Shown in pieces: positions 1-6,717 of a stretch of DNA of 7,141 nucleotides; positions within the stretch are counted from its first letter, which is position 1; the number at the start of each line of letters is the position of its first letter. The stretch comes from Bacteroidota bacterium (GTDB taxonomy: Bacteria > Bacteroidota > Bacteroidia > Flavobacteriales > Flavobacteriaceae). The position numbers and the translations under genes are program-made. Under the pieces are notes generated by a model. That model worked only from the letters and a program-made list of their open reading frames with translations, was not told the origin of the DNA and searched no databases. The stretch lies in contig JAJRSY010000092.1 in the NCBI GenBank assembly GCA_024278565.1, forward strand, positions 1-7,141, written 5' to 3'.

Positions 1-99
1 AAAAAATCGATTTTTATCCAACCTAAAAACAAGGGGCTTACTTTTTGAAAAATTGAATTTTCAACCATTTTATTGGGTTAGAAGCGTAGTTTTAACTAA

Positions 100-471
100 T
101 TTTGGGTTTTATCGGACAACAGTATAAAAGAATGGAAAAACGGAACAGCCCTTTATTATTGGTTAAACCATAGCTTTTTTGGGAGTTCAGATAACTTAAT
201 TCCCCTGATAAATGCGATATTGAAAAACGATTGGGCTGTTACAATTTTAACCTATGGCGTTCTGATTTTTGAATTAATGCTCTTTTTGGCTTTGACAGCT
301 TCTAGTAAGTATAGAAAAAACCTATTGCCATTGGGCATAGTTTTTCATTTTTCAATTATTGTATTTCATGGTATTTTCTCATTTTTCTTTTCAATAGTTG
401 GCGGATTAATTCTATACCTTTATCCAATACACCAACCTATAAATTTCAAACGATGGTATCTTTCAAAGTAA
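100..471 (+). pseudogene. C-terminal remnant of an SdpB-family membrane protein (HTTM-like)
   Basis: The open frame after the stop at 97-99 encodes about 123 residues. Codons 130-183 read EWKNGTALYYWLNHSFFG, which I recognise as the hallmark of SdpB proteins, membrane partners that mature or export SdpC-type toxins and belong to the HTTM / gamma-carboxylase-like superfamily. Two hydrophobic blocks follow (about 232-294 and 325-420), and the end reads NFKRWYLSK, as in SdpB C-termini. Family members are about 300 residues long, so more than half is missing. No ATG or GTG lies between 100 and the hallmark; the only usual alternative is a TTG at 220, downstream of it, which would give an 83-residue product lacking the motif. 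None of the three forward frames upstream of about 118 carries the expected preceding helices, so a deletion or rearrangement fits better than one frameshift. Only about 110 bp of upstream sequence is visible. The family call is from memory of the motif; the broken state is inferred. Confidence 0.6.
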
Positions 472-911
472 AGTTAATATTTTTAATGGGTTTTTCTGTT
501 TTGATTACTTATTCGGGAATCTTGTACTTAAATTACGATGACATACCAAATATTGTCCCAACTCACATTAATTATGCAGGAGAAATTGATGGTTGGGGTA
601 GTAAAAGTTCGCTATGGATCGCTATTTGTGTAAATGTGTTTCTTTTGCTGTTAATTTGGTTTGTAATTAAATTTCCAAAATATTGGAATGTTCCCTTTGA
701 AGTTAAAGAAGAAAACAAAAAAAAATTTATAATGAAGTTTAGATTGATTCTTGCAATACTTTCAATTTTAATTTCAATAGCATTTTCAACCATGATTTTT
801 AATGCAATGTCTTATGGTTTTTTGACGGTTACTAAAATACTCTTCTTTGTACTTGTTGGCCCAATGGTGTTTTTGGTGGTTTTCAACAATATAAAGACCT
901 CAAATAAATAA
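453..911 (+). CDS. DUF1648 domain membrane protein, SdpI-like (possible immunity protein)
   Basis: This intact 152-residue protein has about four membrane segments, near residues 5-25, 54-74, 95-118 and 124-146. Between the first two lies a DUF1648 signature, with IPNIVPTHINYAGEIDGWGSK at about residues 31-51; the PTH(I/F)N...G..DGWG pattern is typical of the family. In Bacillus subtilis, DUF1648 forms the N-terminal half of SdpI, the membrane immunity protein against the SdpC toxin. This protein lacks the extra C-terminal SdpI region and is shorter. The start overlaps the end of the SdpB remnant by 19 bp in another frame, which suggests the two were translated together and belong to one locus. 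The protein may still give immunity although its neighbour is broken, but standalone DUF1648 proteins of unknown function are common. The domain call is firm; the immunity role is inferred from the neighbour. Confidence 0.8.
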   Translation: MVSFKVKLIFLMGFSVLITYSGILYLNYDDIPNIVPTHINYAGEIDGWGSKSSLWIAICVNVFLLLLIWFVIKFPKYWNVPFEVKEENKKKFIMKFRLILAILSILISIAFSTMIFNAMSYGFLTVTKILFFVLVGPMVFLVVFNNIKTSNK

Positions 912-1111
912 ATGGGGTATGTTAAAACCTTCGGGTCGCACCAGATGGTTTTGGTGTTCCTACAGGTTTCCCATCGCATTATACAATCAGGCCAGTTGTT
1001 AGGGTCTGTTATGGAGCGCTCCAACGGTGTACCTGTACACTATTCTGGTCAATGGTTCGCAAAAGCGCATCTTCAAGCGAAGGGGCAGGGCCGTATAGTT
1101 GCCCTATAAAA
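912..1111. other. GC-rich intergenic block, no recognised gene
   Basis: By hand count, 921-1110 is about 49% GC, while a sample of the DUF1648 gene (481-540) is about 30%. The change is abrupt, just after the stop at 909-911. A 65-codon frame starts directly at 912, and another frame (926-1165) is also open. Neither product resembles anything I know, and openness in several frames is expected where GC is higher. The block holds two tight inverted repeats. It could be a non-coding repeat element, the 3' part of an inserted element, or a decayed gene. No terminator with a T-run is visible. Confidence 0.45.
1013..1040. repeat. Adjacent inverted repeats in the GC-rich block
   Basis: Positions 1013-1022 are a perfect 10-base palindrome, GGAGCGCTCC. 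Four bases later, GTGTA at 1027-1031 pairs with TACAC at 1036-1040 around a CCTG loop. No T-run follows, so neither looks like a normal intrinsic terminator. They could be protein-binding sites, structured RNA, or part of a mobile or repeat element. Confidence 0.5.
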
Positions 1112-1142
1112 TTGATTCATTGTTCAATTAAGACTAAATTTG
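1112..1142 (+). promoter_or_regulatory. Putative Bacteroidetes-type promoter of serS
   Basis: TTG at 1112-1114 and TAAATTTG at 1135-1142 match the Bacteroidetes primary sigma consensus (TTG, then about 19-20 bases, then TAnnTTTG), with a spacing of 20. Transcription would start near 1149, giving a leader of about a dozen bases before the serS ATG at 1162. The match is direct; activity is inferred. Confidence 0.55.
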
Positions 1143-1161
1143 CACCTCAAAGAAAAGAACA

Positions 1162-2433
1162 ATGATACAGCTACAGGCTATCAGAGATAACAAAGAGGGT
1201 ATTTTCATTGCCTTGAAGAAGCGAAATATTGATGCCGCCCCCCTGTTGGAAAACGTGTTGCAATTGGATGAAAAAAGAAGAGCGACCCAGACCCTATTGG
1301 ATGCCATCCTAGCCGAATCGAACAAGATTTCGAAAGAAATAGGGATACTCTTTAAAAGTGGAAATACTCAAGAGGCGAACATCTTGAAGGAAAAAACGGT
1401 TGCCCTCAAAGAAGATTCCAAAAAGATGGCTGATGATTTGAACGCAACGGCAGACGAACTTCAAGCCTTGTTGTACCAAATACCCAACGTGCCACACGAA
1501 TCCGTTCCGTCTGGCAGTTCTGAAGATGACAATGAAGAGATTTTTAAAGAAGGCGAAATACCTGCCTTGATCTCAGATGCTTTACCACATTGGGATCTTG
1601 CCAAAAAATACGACATCATCGATTTTGAGCTTGGGGTCAAAATAGCCGGGGCGGGCTTTCCTGTTTATAAGGGAAAAGGCGCCCGGTTGCAGCGTGCGCT
1701 GATCGCTTATTTCTTAGATAAGAACACCGACGCCGGTTATACCGAAATACAAGTGCCACACCTGGTCAATGAAGCATCTGGTTTCGGAACGGGCAATTTG
1801 CCCGACAAAGAAGGGCAAATGTACCATATTGGCGAAGATGATCTGTATTTGATACCCACCGCTGAGGTGCCCGTGACCAATATATTTCGCAATGAGATTT
1901 TAGACGAAAAAGATTTTCCGGTTCAATATACGGCCTATACGCCATGTTTTAGACGAGAGGCTGGTAGCTATGGGGCTCACGTACGTGGTCTGAACCGTTT
2001 GCACCAATTTGATAAGGTAGAGATTGTACGGGTCGAACATCCGAAGAGTTCTTATGAAGCATTGAACGTGATGGTCGAACATGTGAAAAATATACTGAGA
2101 GAACTAAAACTGCCGTATCGTGTTTTAAGGCTTTGTGGTGGTGATCTGGGATTCACAGCGGCACTCACCTATGACTTTGAGGTGTTTTCAACGGCTCAAG
2201 ACCGTTGGCTCGAAATCAGTTCGGTATCCAACTTCGAGACGTATCAGGCCAATCGTTTGAAATTACGCTTCAAGGATGAGAATGGAAAAAACCAGTTGGC
2301 ACATACGTTAAACGGGAGTTCTTTGGCACTGCCAAGGGTATTGGCGGCAATTTTGGAGAATTGCCAAACTGGTGACGGCATTCAAATTCCTGAAGTTTTA
2401 GTGCCCTATTGTAGGTTTGAAAAAATTGGGTGA
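1162..2433 (+). CDS. serS: Seryl-tRNA synthetase
   Basis: This cytosolic class II aminoacyl-tRNA synthetase charges tRNA-Ser (and tRNA-Sec where present) with serine through seryl-adenylate. The 423 residues are full length for bacterial SerRS. The N-terminal tRNA-binding coiled-coil arm spans about residues 25-105 and is rich in K, E, L and A. The core holds a motif 1 region (about 171-200), the serine-binding TAE (233-235), motif 2 with TPCFRREAGSYG (260-271, ATP-binding R264) continuing through RLHQFDKVE (279-287), and motif 3 with NGSSLALPR (384-392, R392) followed by PEVLVPY (410-416). The ATG at 1162 gives the usual MIQLQAIRDN start, and no Shine-Dalgarno sequence is seen, as is normal for the phylum. 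A matching promoter sits 20 bases upstream. All catalytic motifs look intact, so it should be functional and essential. Confidence 0.98.
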   Translation: MIQLQAIRDNKEGIFIALKKRNIDAAPLLENVLQLDEKRRATQTLLDAILAESNKISKEIGILFKSGNTQEANILKEKTVALKEDSKKMADDLNATADELQALLYQIPNVPHESVPSGSSEDDNEEIFKEGEIPALISDALPHWDLAKKYDIIDFELGVKIAGAGFPVYKGKGARLQRALIAYFLDKNTDAGYTEIQVPHLVNEASGFGTGNLPDKEGQMYHIGEDDLYLIPTAEVPVTNIFRNEILDEKDFPVQYTAYTPCFRREAGSYGAHVRGLNRLHQFDKVEIVRVEHPKSSYEALNVMVEHVKNILRELKLPYRVLRLCGGDLGFTAALTYDFEVFSTAQDRWLEISSVSNFETYQANRLKLRFKDENGKNQLAHTLNGSSLALPRVLAAILENCQTGDGIQIPEVLVPYCRFEKIG

Positions 2434-2483
2434 AATGCCTCTAAATTAGCTACCCTTTAACTGCTTCTTTTCTTGGGCTGGGT

Positions 2484-2491
2484 TATTTTTG
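2484..2491 (+). promoter_or_regulatory. Possible -7 box before the TPR gene
   Basis: TATTTTTG at 2484-2491 fits the TAnnTTTG -7 consensus in the 71-bp gap after serS. No good TTG lies about 20 bases upstream, so it may be weak or fortuitous, and the TPR gene could simply be read through from serS. Transcription from here would give a leader of only a few bases. Confidence 0.3.
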
Positions 2492-2504
2492 TTAAATTTT
2501 ATGT

Positions 2505-4289
2505 ATGAAGGCTTTTATCTTTTCGGCGCTGTTTTTCTTTTCGATCTTGACCATTGCCCAAGACGATTTTTTGGCCAAACGGTATTTTGAGGATGGCGAT
2601 TACGAAAAAGCGGTTGTTTTTTACGAAAAATTGGTAGAAAAAAACCCACGTAGAACTGATTATATTGAGGGTTTATTTGGTTGTTACCAGCAATTAGAGC
2701 GGTATACCGATGCCGAGAGGGTTTTACTCAAAGAAATCAATAAAGGCAGTAACAACCCCATCTTTTTTATTGAACTCGGGTACAACCATAGCTTACAGAA
2801 GAATCTTGAAAAAGCCAACCAATACTATGACCGGGCACTTGAGACAATCAATGAAAATTTTAATTACGGATATGCGGCCGGACTCCGATTTCAAAAACAT
2901 GCGCTATTGGATTATGCCCTTCGTGCGTACTCAAAAGCAATGGAACTTAACCCGCGATTGGATTACAATTTTCAAATGGCCCGAATTTATGGGGAACAAG
3001 GAAACATTGATAAAATGTACAGTTCGTACCTTTTTCTCATTGTTGAAGGAAAAGCGTCAATGTCAACGGTGCTTAGAAACTTTGATGATTTCATAACCTC
3101 AGATTCTGAGAATGAAAATAATGTCAAGCTCAAGACAATACTTTTGAAGAATGCCCAAAAGGATCCGAATGTTATTTGGAATCACTTGTTGAGTTGGTTG
3201 TTTGTAAAGCAAAAACAATACGGTAGTGCCTTTCGCCAAGAAAAAGCGATTTATAAGCGAATGGATGAGGCGTCGGTGGCGCGATTGGAAAATCTGGGAG
3301 ATATCACCTTAAAGGAAGGTGATACTGAAACCGCACAAAACATCTACGAATACATCATTGACAACACCCGTGATGAAATTGTGAAATTGAACGCCCAATT
3401 GAATATCATTGATATTCAACTACTGGGTACTGATGAAAAACAGTTGACCGAAGTTCAGAACAAATATGATAAGCTAATAGATGCCCATGGTTATAAAAAC
3501 CAGACCTTACAGTTACAGGTTGCCTATGCCAATTTTTTGACCTTTAAAAAAGAGAATCCAGAATTGGCCATTGACATTCTTAAAAAAAGTCTAGGCCTTC
3601 CATTGAATACCCGAGGAACTGCCTATATAAAATTGGCCTTGGGCGATATCTTGGTTTTTGATAAAAAGTTCAATGAGGCCCTGATCTATTTTTCGCAGGT
3701 TCAAAAGAGTCTAAAAAACGATGTTCTTGGTCAAGATGCGCGTTACAAGGTGGCGCAGACCAGTTTCTATAAGGGTGATTTCGATTGGGCGCTTGTGCAG
3801 TTAAAAGTATTAAGAAGTTCCACATCACAACTCATAGCAAACGATGCTATGCAATTAAGTTTGTTGATATCAGATAATTCATTGGAAGATTCTACCCAAA
3901 CCGCTCTGAAAAAATATGCCCGGGCCGATCTGTTGGCCTATCAGAACAAAACCAAAGAGGCCATCGCTATTTTTGATGATATTTTACTGAACCATAAAGG
4001 AGAGAAAATTGAGGACGAAGCACTTTTGAAACAAAGTGAACTGTTGAGTAGTTTGCAGAATTACGAAGCCGCAAAATTCAACTATCGAAAAATAATTGAG
4101 TTTTACGCAAATGGCATTCTAGCCGATGATGCACATTTTGCCCTTGCCGAACTGTACCGCACTATTTTGAACGAACCGGAAAAAGCCAAAGAGGAGTATG
4201 CGAAAATCATTTATAACTATCAAGACAGTTATTATTTTCCGCAAGCCAGAAAGTATTATAGAAAGTTGAGGGGTGATGCTATAAATTGA
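2505..4289 (+). CDS. Exported TPR-repeat protein of unknown function
   Basis: This 594-residue protein begins with a classical signal peptide: M-K, a hydrophobic stretch of about 14 residues, and probable cleavage after A18 before QDDFLAKRYF. The mature protein is helical repeats throughout. Clear TPR-like units include residues 22-55 (YFEDGDYEKAVVFYEKLVEKNP), 87-118 (LGYNHSLQKNLEKANQYYDRAL), 122-150 (YSKAMELNP), 263-290, 378-400, 414-435, 475-497 and 509-580. The C-terminal units resemble those of envelope TPR proteins such as BamD/YbgF types. TPR arrays bind other proteins, so a periplasmic or membrane-associated scaffold role is likely, but nothing fixes a partner. The ATG at 2505 is chosen because it gives the signal peptide; the ATG at 2501 is out of frame. 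It lies 71 bp after serS on the same strand. I recall similar TPR proteins next to serS and rsmA in other Flavobacteriaceae, without a known function. Confidence 0.88.
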   Translation: MKAFIFSALFFFSILTIAQDDFLAKRYFEDGDYEKAVVFYEKLVEKNPRRTDYIEGLFGCYQQLERYTDAERVLLKEINKGSNNPIFFIELGYNHSLQKNLEKANQYYDRALETINENFNYGYAAGLRFQKHALLDYALRAYSKAMELNPRLDYNFQMARIYGEQGNIDKMYSSYLFLIVEGKASMSTVLRNFDDFITSDSENENNVKLKTILLKNAQKDPNVIWNHLLSWLFVKQKQYGSAFRQEKAIYKRMDEASVARLENLGDITLKEGDTETAQNIYEYIIDNTRDEIVKLNAQLNIIDIQLLGTDEKQLTEVQNKYDKLIDAHGYKNQTLQLQVAYANFLTFKKENPELAIDILKKSLGLPLNTRGTAYIKLALGDILVFDKKFNEALIYFSQVQKSLKNDVLGQDARYKVAQTSFYKGDFDWALVQLKVLRSSTSQLIANDAMQLSLLISDNSLEDSTQTALKKYARADLLAYQNKTKEAIAIFDDILLNHKGEKIEDEALLKQSELLSSLQNYEAAKFNYRKIIEFYANGILADDAHFALAELYRTILNEPEKAKEEYAKIIYNYQDSYYFPQARKYYRKLRGDAIN

Positions 4290-4451
4290 GGTCAATTGCC
4301 AAATTTAAAAATAAACTTAGAATTCAATAGTAGAGATTAGACATTGTGAAAATAATGCTCCAAACACAAACTGTGATAGCCAAGGTACAGCTAAATTCAA
4401 ATCAGGATATTACTCGATTAATATAGTTTTCATTTTGTAAACTAATATGTT

Positions 4452-4489
4452 CCTATCTGCTGGTAGGTTGAATCCAACATCTTGATAGG
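4452..4489. repeat. Imperfect inverted repeat between convergent genes
   Basis: CCTATC at 4452-4457 pairs with GATAGG at 4484-4489, and within it GTTG at 4467-4470 pairs with CAAC at 4475-4478. It lies in the 210-bp gap between the convergent TPR gene and the minus-strand pair, about 11 bases beyond the stop of the latter. It might help end transcription, but there is no T-run on either side and the internal loop is uneven. I see nothing else in 4290-4499. Confidence 0.35.
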
Positions 4490-4499
4490 TTAGCCCTAA

Positions 4500-4916
4500 T
4501 TAGTGGAAACCAAAGGGCTTAGAAAAAATAATATGCTCTTTACCCTCGTCTAGATTCAGCGCATATAAATCTTGATTCTGTATAGACTTAAACACTTTTT
4601 TATAAAGGTATGTTTTTGATTCGTCAGTTATATTTCTTGACCCCGAAGTTCCTGTTTTTGGATGGACAAACATAAGATATAGGCAATCATTTTTTAGAAC
4701 CATTAAAAAATAACACCTGTATCCACCTCTGCCTTTAAGTCGCTTTTTAATGTATGGGAAGTCATCTCTATTATTAAGACGAACTCCAGATTCAAAATCT
4801 TCGATGGGTTTCTCAAAAAAGTAACTTATTATTTCCCTTTCAATGTCTCTGTAAGATTTCTTTGAACTAAGTTTTTCAAATTCAACTTTAAAGTCTTCGA
4901 GACAAAATATTTTCAT
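4500..4916 (-). CDS. Small protein with RelE/HigB-like core (candidate toxin)
   Basis: I do not recognise a named family for this 138-residue protein. The N-terminal third (about 1-35) is helical and charged. The middle reads KKRLKGRGGYRCYFLMV (57-73), then NDCLYLMFVHPKTG (76-89), then SRNITDESKTYLYKKVFKSI. A basic LKG-x-GGYR-x-Y strand, a hydrophobic strand ending in PKTG, and a final basic helix recall the beta-sheet core of RelE/HigB/ParE-type toxins, which cleave ribosome-bound mRNA or block gyrase. R58, K61, R63, R67 and H85 are candidate functional residues. It is longer than a typical toxin of this class (80-110 residues). Its ATG overlaps the stop of the upstream partner gene as TGATG, so translation is probably coupled. 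Low GC and opposite orientation to the surrounding genes suggest acquisition. The gene call is firm; the fold is inferred from pattern only. Confidence 0.72.
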   Translation of the reverse strand: MKIFCLEDFKVEFEKLSSKKSYRDIEREIISYFFEKPIEDFESGVRLNNRDDFPYIKKRLKGRGGYRCYFLMVLKNDCLYLMFVHPKTGTSGSRNITDESKTYLYKKVFKSIQNQDLYALNLDEGKEHIIFSKPFGFH

Positions 4917-5380
4917 CAGACCAAAGATAGTTGTTTTGTGGTCTCAACAAATTCGGGCATTTCTGGAAGAAAAAAGAAAACTGACTCTAAGTCTTCATAA
5001 GACTCTTTGAGTTCGTCGATAGAATTCTTAAAATCTTTTATTTCTGCCCTAGCAATTCCCTTTTTTCGTATTGGTGCGAGGGAAACATAGTGTCTTATAA
5101 GGGAAGAATGGAGGTCTTTAGCAGCTGAAATCAAATCGTTTAATAACATCAGACTTTCTTCATCCGGATTGGTGAACCAAGTTAGCTTATCCATTCCTTC
5201 AGTAATAGATGACATTGTTTCGTTTTTTTCTTTTATAATAGTTTTAAAACCAAGAATAGTATCTAAAAAGGTATTCATAGATTCTTCATCCATTAAAGGA
5301 CTCTTTTTTTCATTAAATGAAAAAGACCTGACAATAGAAAAGGTTTCTGAAATTCTGGACTTGTATTCTAGTGTTTCCAT
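4916..5380 (-). CDS. Helical partner protein of unknown family (candidate antitoxin)
   Basis: This 154-residue protein matches no family I know. It is soluble, without signal peptide or membrane segment, and reads as almost entirely helical: segments at about 5-20, 30-65, 73-100 and 110-135, with heptad-like spacing in the third and fourth, and a short tail PEMPEFVETTKQLSLV (139-154). Charged residues are abundant (many E, D and K, with a basic patch RKKGIARAEIK at 105-115). No helix-turn-helix is evident and no R-x(4-6)-H HEPN motif is seen. It is the first gene of a two-gene minus-strand unit and shares one base with the ATG of the RelE-like gene (TGATG), the arrangement usual for antitoxin-toxin pairs. 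A TATATTTG -7 box lies about 30 bases upstream. Antitoxin is the simplest reading; a chaperone, effector partner or phage-related protein would also fit. Confidence 0.68.
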   Translation of the reverse strand: METLEYKSRISETFSIVRSFSFNEKKSPLMDEESMNTFLDTILGFKTIIKEKNETMSSITEGMDKLTWFTNPDEESLMLLNDLISAAKDLHSSLIRHYVSLAPIRKKGIARAEIKDFKNSIDELKESYEDLESVFFFLPEMPEFVETTKQLSLV

Positions 5381-5411
5381 AATAGTACTTAAAATACCAA
5401 GTTATTAACAG

Positions 5412-5419
5412 CAAATATA
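5412..5419 (-). promoter_or_regulatory. Putative -7 box of the minus-strand pair
   Basis: Read on the minus strand, 5419-5412 is TATATTTG, a full match to TAnnTTTG. Transcription would begin near 5405, about 25 bases before the ATG at 5380. A TTG lies upstream but only 14 bases away instead of the usual 19-20, so the -33 half is poor. The gap 5381-5555 shows no other clear element and no gene. Confidence 0.4.
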
Positions 5420-5555
5420 ATAACTACAGCTAACAATATATGAAAAATAGCTATAATCATACCAATATTAGGGTTAAATACATTTTTTAAACGTTAAATT
5501 AGTCCGAAAAGTATGCGTTTCTTTGTCCGCTACTTTTTATACACTACGTATTACT

Positions 5556-5867
5556 ATGTACATATACAATGTAACCACAAATATTGAAGCATCAGCTCAC
5601 CGGCAATGGTTGAAGTGGATGAAAGAAGTGCACATACCAGATGTGCTCGCAACCGGCAAATTCACAAACGCTAAATTGTGCAGGGTTCTGGTAGAAGAAG
5701 AAATGGGGGGTATGACCTATTCGGTGCAGTTCACGGTGCGAGATAAAGAGCTGCTTGAAAAGTATTATGCAGAAGATGCCGATCGCTTGCGACAAGATGC
5801 ATCACGATTGTTTGCAGGTAAATTTGTTTCATTTAGAACCGAACTCGAAATCATCAGCGAGCAGTAA
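5556..5867 (+). CDS. DUF4286 family protein
   Basis: This small soluble protein of 103 residues belongs to the DUF4286 family, widespread in Bacteroidetes and of unknown function; its compact alpha/beta pattern recalls ferredoxin-like folds. The recognisable start is MYIYNVTTNIE, followed by W-x2-WMKEVHIPDVLATGKF (about 18-36) and CRVLVEEEMGG, then YYAEDADRLRQDA and FRTELEIISEQ at the C-terminus. An in-frame ATG 33 bases upstream (5523) would add 11 residues that lack family character, so the ATG at 5556 is preferred. It ends 4 bp before rsmA and is surely co-transcribed with it, a pairing I recall from many flavobacterial genomes, which hints at a role linked to rRNA maturation or translation. 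That link is inference only. Confidence 0.88.
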   Translation: MYIYNVTTNIEASAHRQWLKWMKEVHIPDVLATGKFTNAKLCRVLVEEEMGGMTYSVQFTVRDKELLEKYYAEDADRLRQDASRLFAGKFVSFRTELEIISEQ

Positions 5868-5871
5868 AATT

Positions 5872-6717
5872 ATGGGCAAAAAGAAGAAATTTTTTCAGAC
5901 ATGGAAAGACAAAGGTCCTGTAAGGGCTAAAAAATACCTTGGCCAGCATTTTTTGAAAGATGAGGAAATCGCCCAAAAAATCGCTAATTCCCTATCGTTT
6001 AAAAAATACACCAATGTTATTGAGATAGGCTCTGGTACAGGGGTGCTTACCAAGTATTTGCTGCTTCATAATATTGATCTGGTGGCGATGGATATTGATG
6101 CTGAGTCGATTGAGTATATGAACAATAGCTTCCCGTTAGAAAACCCAAAGGCCATGCTGGGTAAAAGTACTTTCAAAGTGGTTGAGGGAGATTTCTTGAA
6201 ATACGATCTAAGCGTTCTTTTTGGTGATACTCAGTTTGCCATTACCGGAAATTTTCCCTACAATATTTCTACACAAATTGTTTTTAAGATGTTGGAAATG
6301 AAGGAACAGGTGCCTGAATTTTCAGGAATGTTTCAAAAAGAGGTTGCCCTACGAATTTGTAATGCAGGAGGCAGTAAAGCATACGGTATTCTATCGGTTC
6401 TGGTACAGGCTTATTATGATGTGGAATATTTGTTTACTGTGCCCCCTGAGGTATTTGATCCTCCTCCCAAAGTAGAATCAGGTGTGTTACGCCTTGTCCG
6501 AAAAGAGAATATTGCTCTTGACTGCGATGAGAAATTGTTTTTTCGAGTAGTGAAATCCGCATTTAACCTCCGTAGAAAAACGTTGCGCAACAGTTTAAAA
6601 ACCTTTGAGCTCTCAGATGTTCTCAAAGAAGATGTTATATTTGATCTGCGCCCAGAACAATTGGTAGTAGCTGATTTTATTGCGCTGACGAAGAAGATAG
6701 CAAATGACACCGTTTAA
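5872..6717 (+). CDS. rsmA: 16S rRNA (A1518/A1519-N6) dimethyltransferase RsmA/KsgA
   Basis: RsmA uses S-adenosylmethionine to place two methyl groups on each of two adjacent adenines in the helix 45 loop of 16S rRNA, late in 30S assembly. The 281 residues have the usual length and order: a lysine-rich N-terminus, the family signature KYLGQHFLKD (21-30), SAM-binding motif I VIEIGSGTGVLT (49-60), the acidic residue of motif II at D74 (MDID), an EGDFL motif (105-109), the catalytic GNFPYNIS (126-133), FQKEVALR (154-161), and the VPPEVFDPPPKVESGV segment (190-205) followed by the small helical C-terminal domain. The ATG at 5872 is chosen because homologues begin shortly before the LGQHFL motif; an in-frame TTG at 5755 lies inside the DUF4286 gene. 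It overlaps mgtE by 14 bp. All key motifs are intact. Loss of this gene confers kasugamycin resistance in other bacteria. Confidence 0.97.
   Translation: MGKKKKFFQTWKDKGPVRAKKYLGQHFLKDEEIAQKIANSLSFKKYTNVIEIGSGTGVLTKYLLLHNIDLVAMDIDAESIEYMNNSFPLENPKAMLGKSTFKVVEGDFLKYDLSVLFGDTQFAITGNFPYNISTQIVFKMLEMKEQVPEFSGMFQKEVALRICNAGGSKAYGILSVLVQAYYDVEYLFTVPPEVFDPPPKVESGVLRLVRKENIALDCDEKLFFRVVKSAFNLRRKTLRNSLKTFELSDVLKEDVIFDLRPEQLVVADFIALTKKIANDTV

Noticed and set aside
2..127. Open frame of about 42 codons entering from the left edge (plus strand, ends at the stop 125-127), and a short minus-strand frame leaving through the same edge
   Set aside because: Both are short, AT-rich, unrecognisable and cut by the window, so neither can be supported as a gene.
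921..1012. Integron attC-like site (GTTAGGG core-like string in the GC-rich block)
   Set aside because: The string misses the GTTRRRY consensus at the last base and I found no matching RYYYAAC partner at a suitable distance.
912..1109. 65-codon plus-strand frame starting directly after the DUF1648 stop
   Set aside because: The product resembles nothing known, other frames in the block are also open, and composition does not match the upstream gene. Kept only as part of the GC-rich block.
2710..3096. 128-codon plus-strand frame inside the TPR gene
   Set aside because: It lies wholly within a clear signal-peptide TPR gene in another frame and has a biased, non-protein-like composition.
4355..4426. 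23-codon frame in the gap after the TPR gene
   Set aside because: Too short, with no promoter, start context or similarity to support it.
5755..5871. Upstream TTG extension of rsmA
   Set aside because: It would overlap most of the DUF4286 end and add about 39 residues with no family similarity; the ATG at 5872 gives a normal RsmA.
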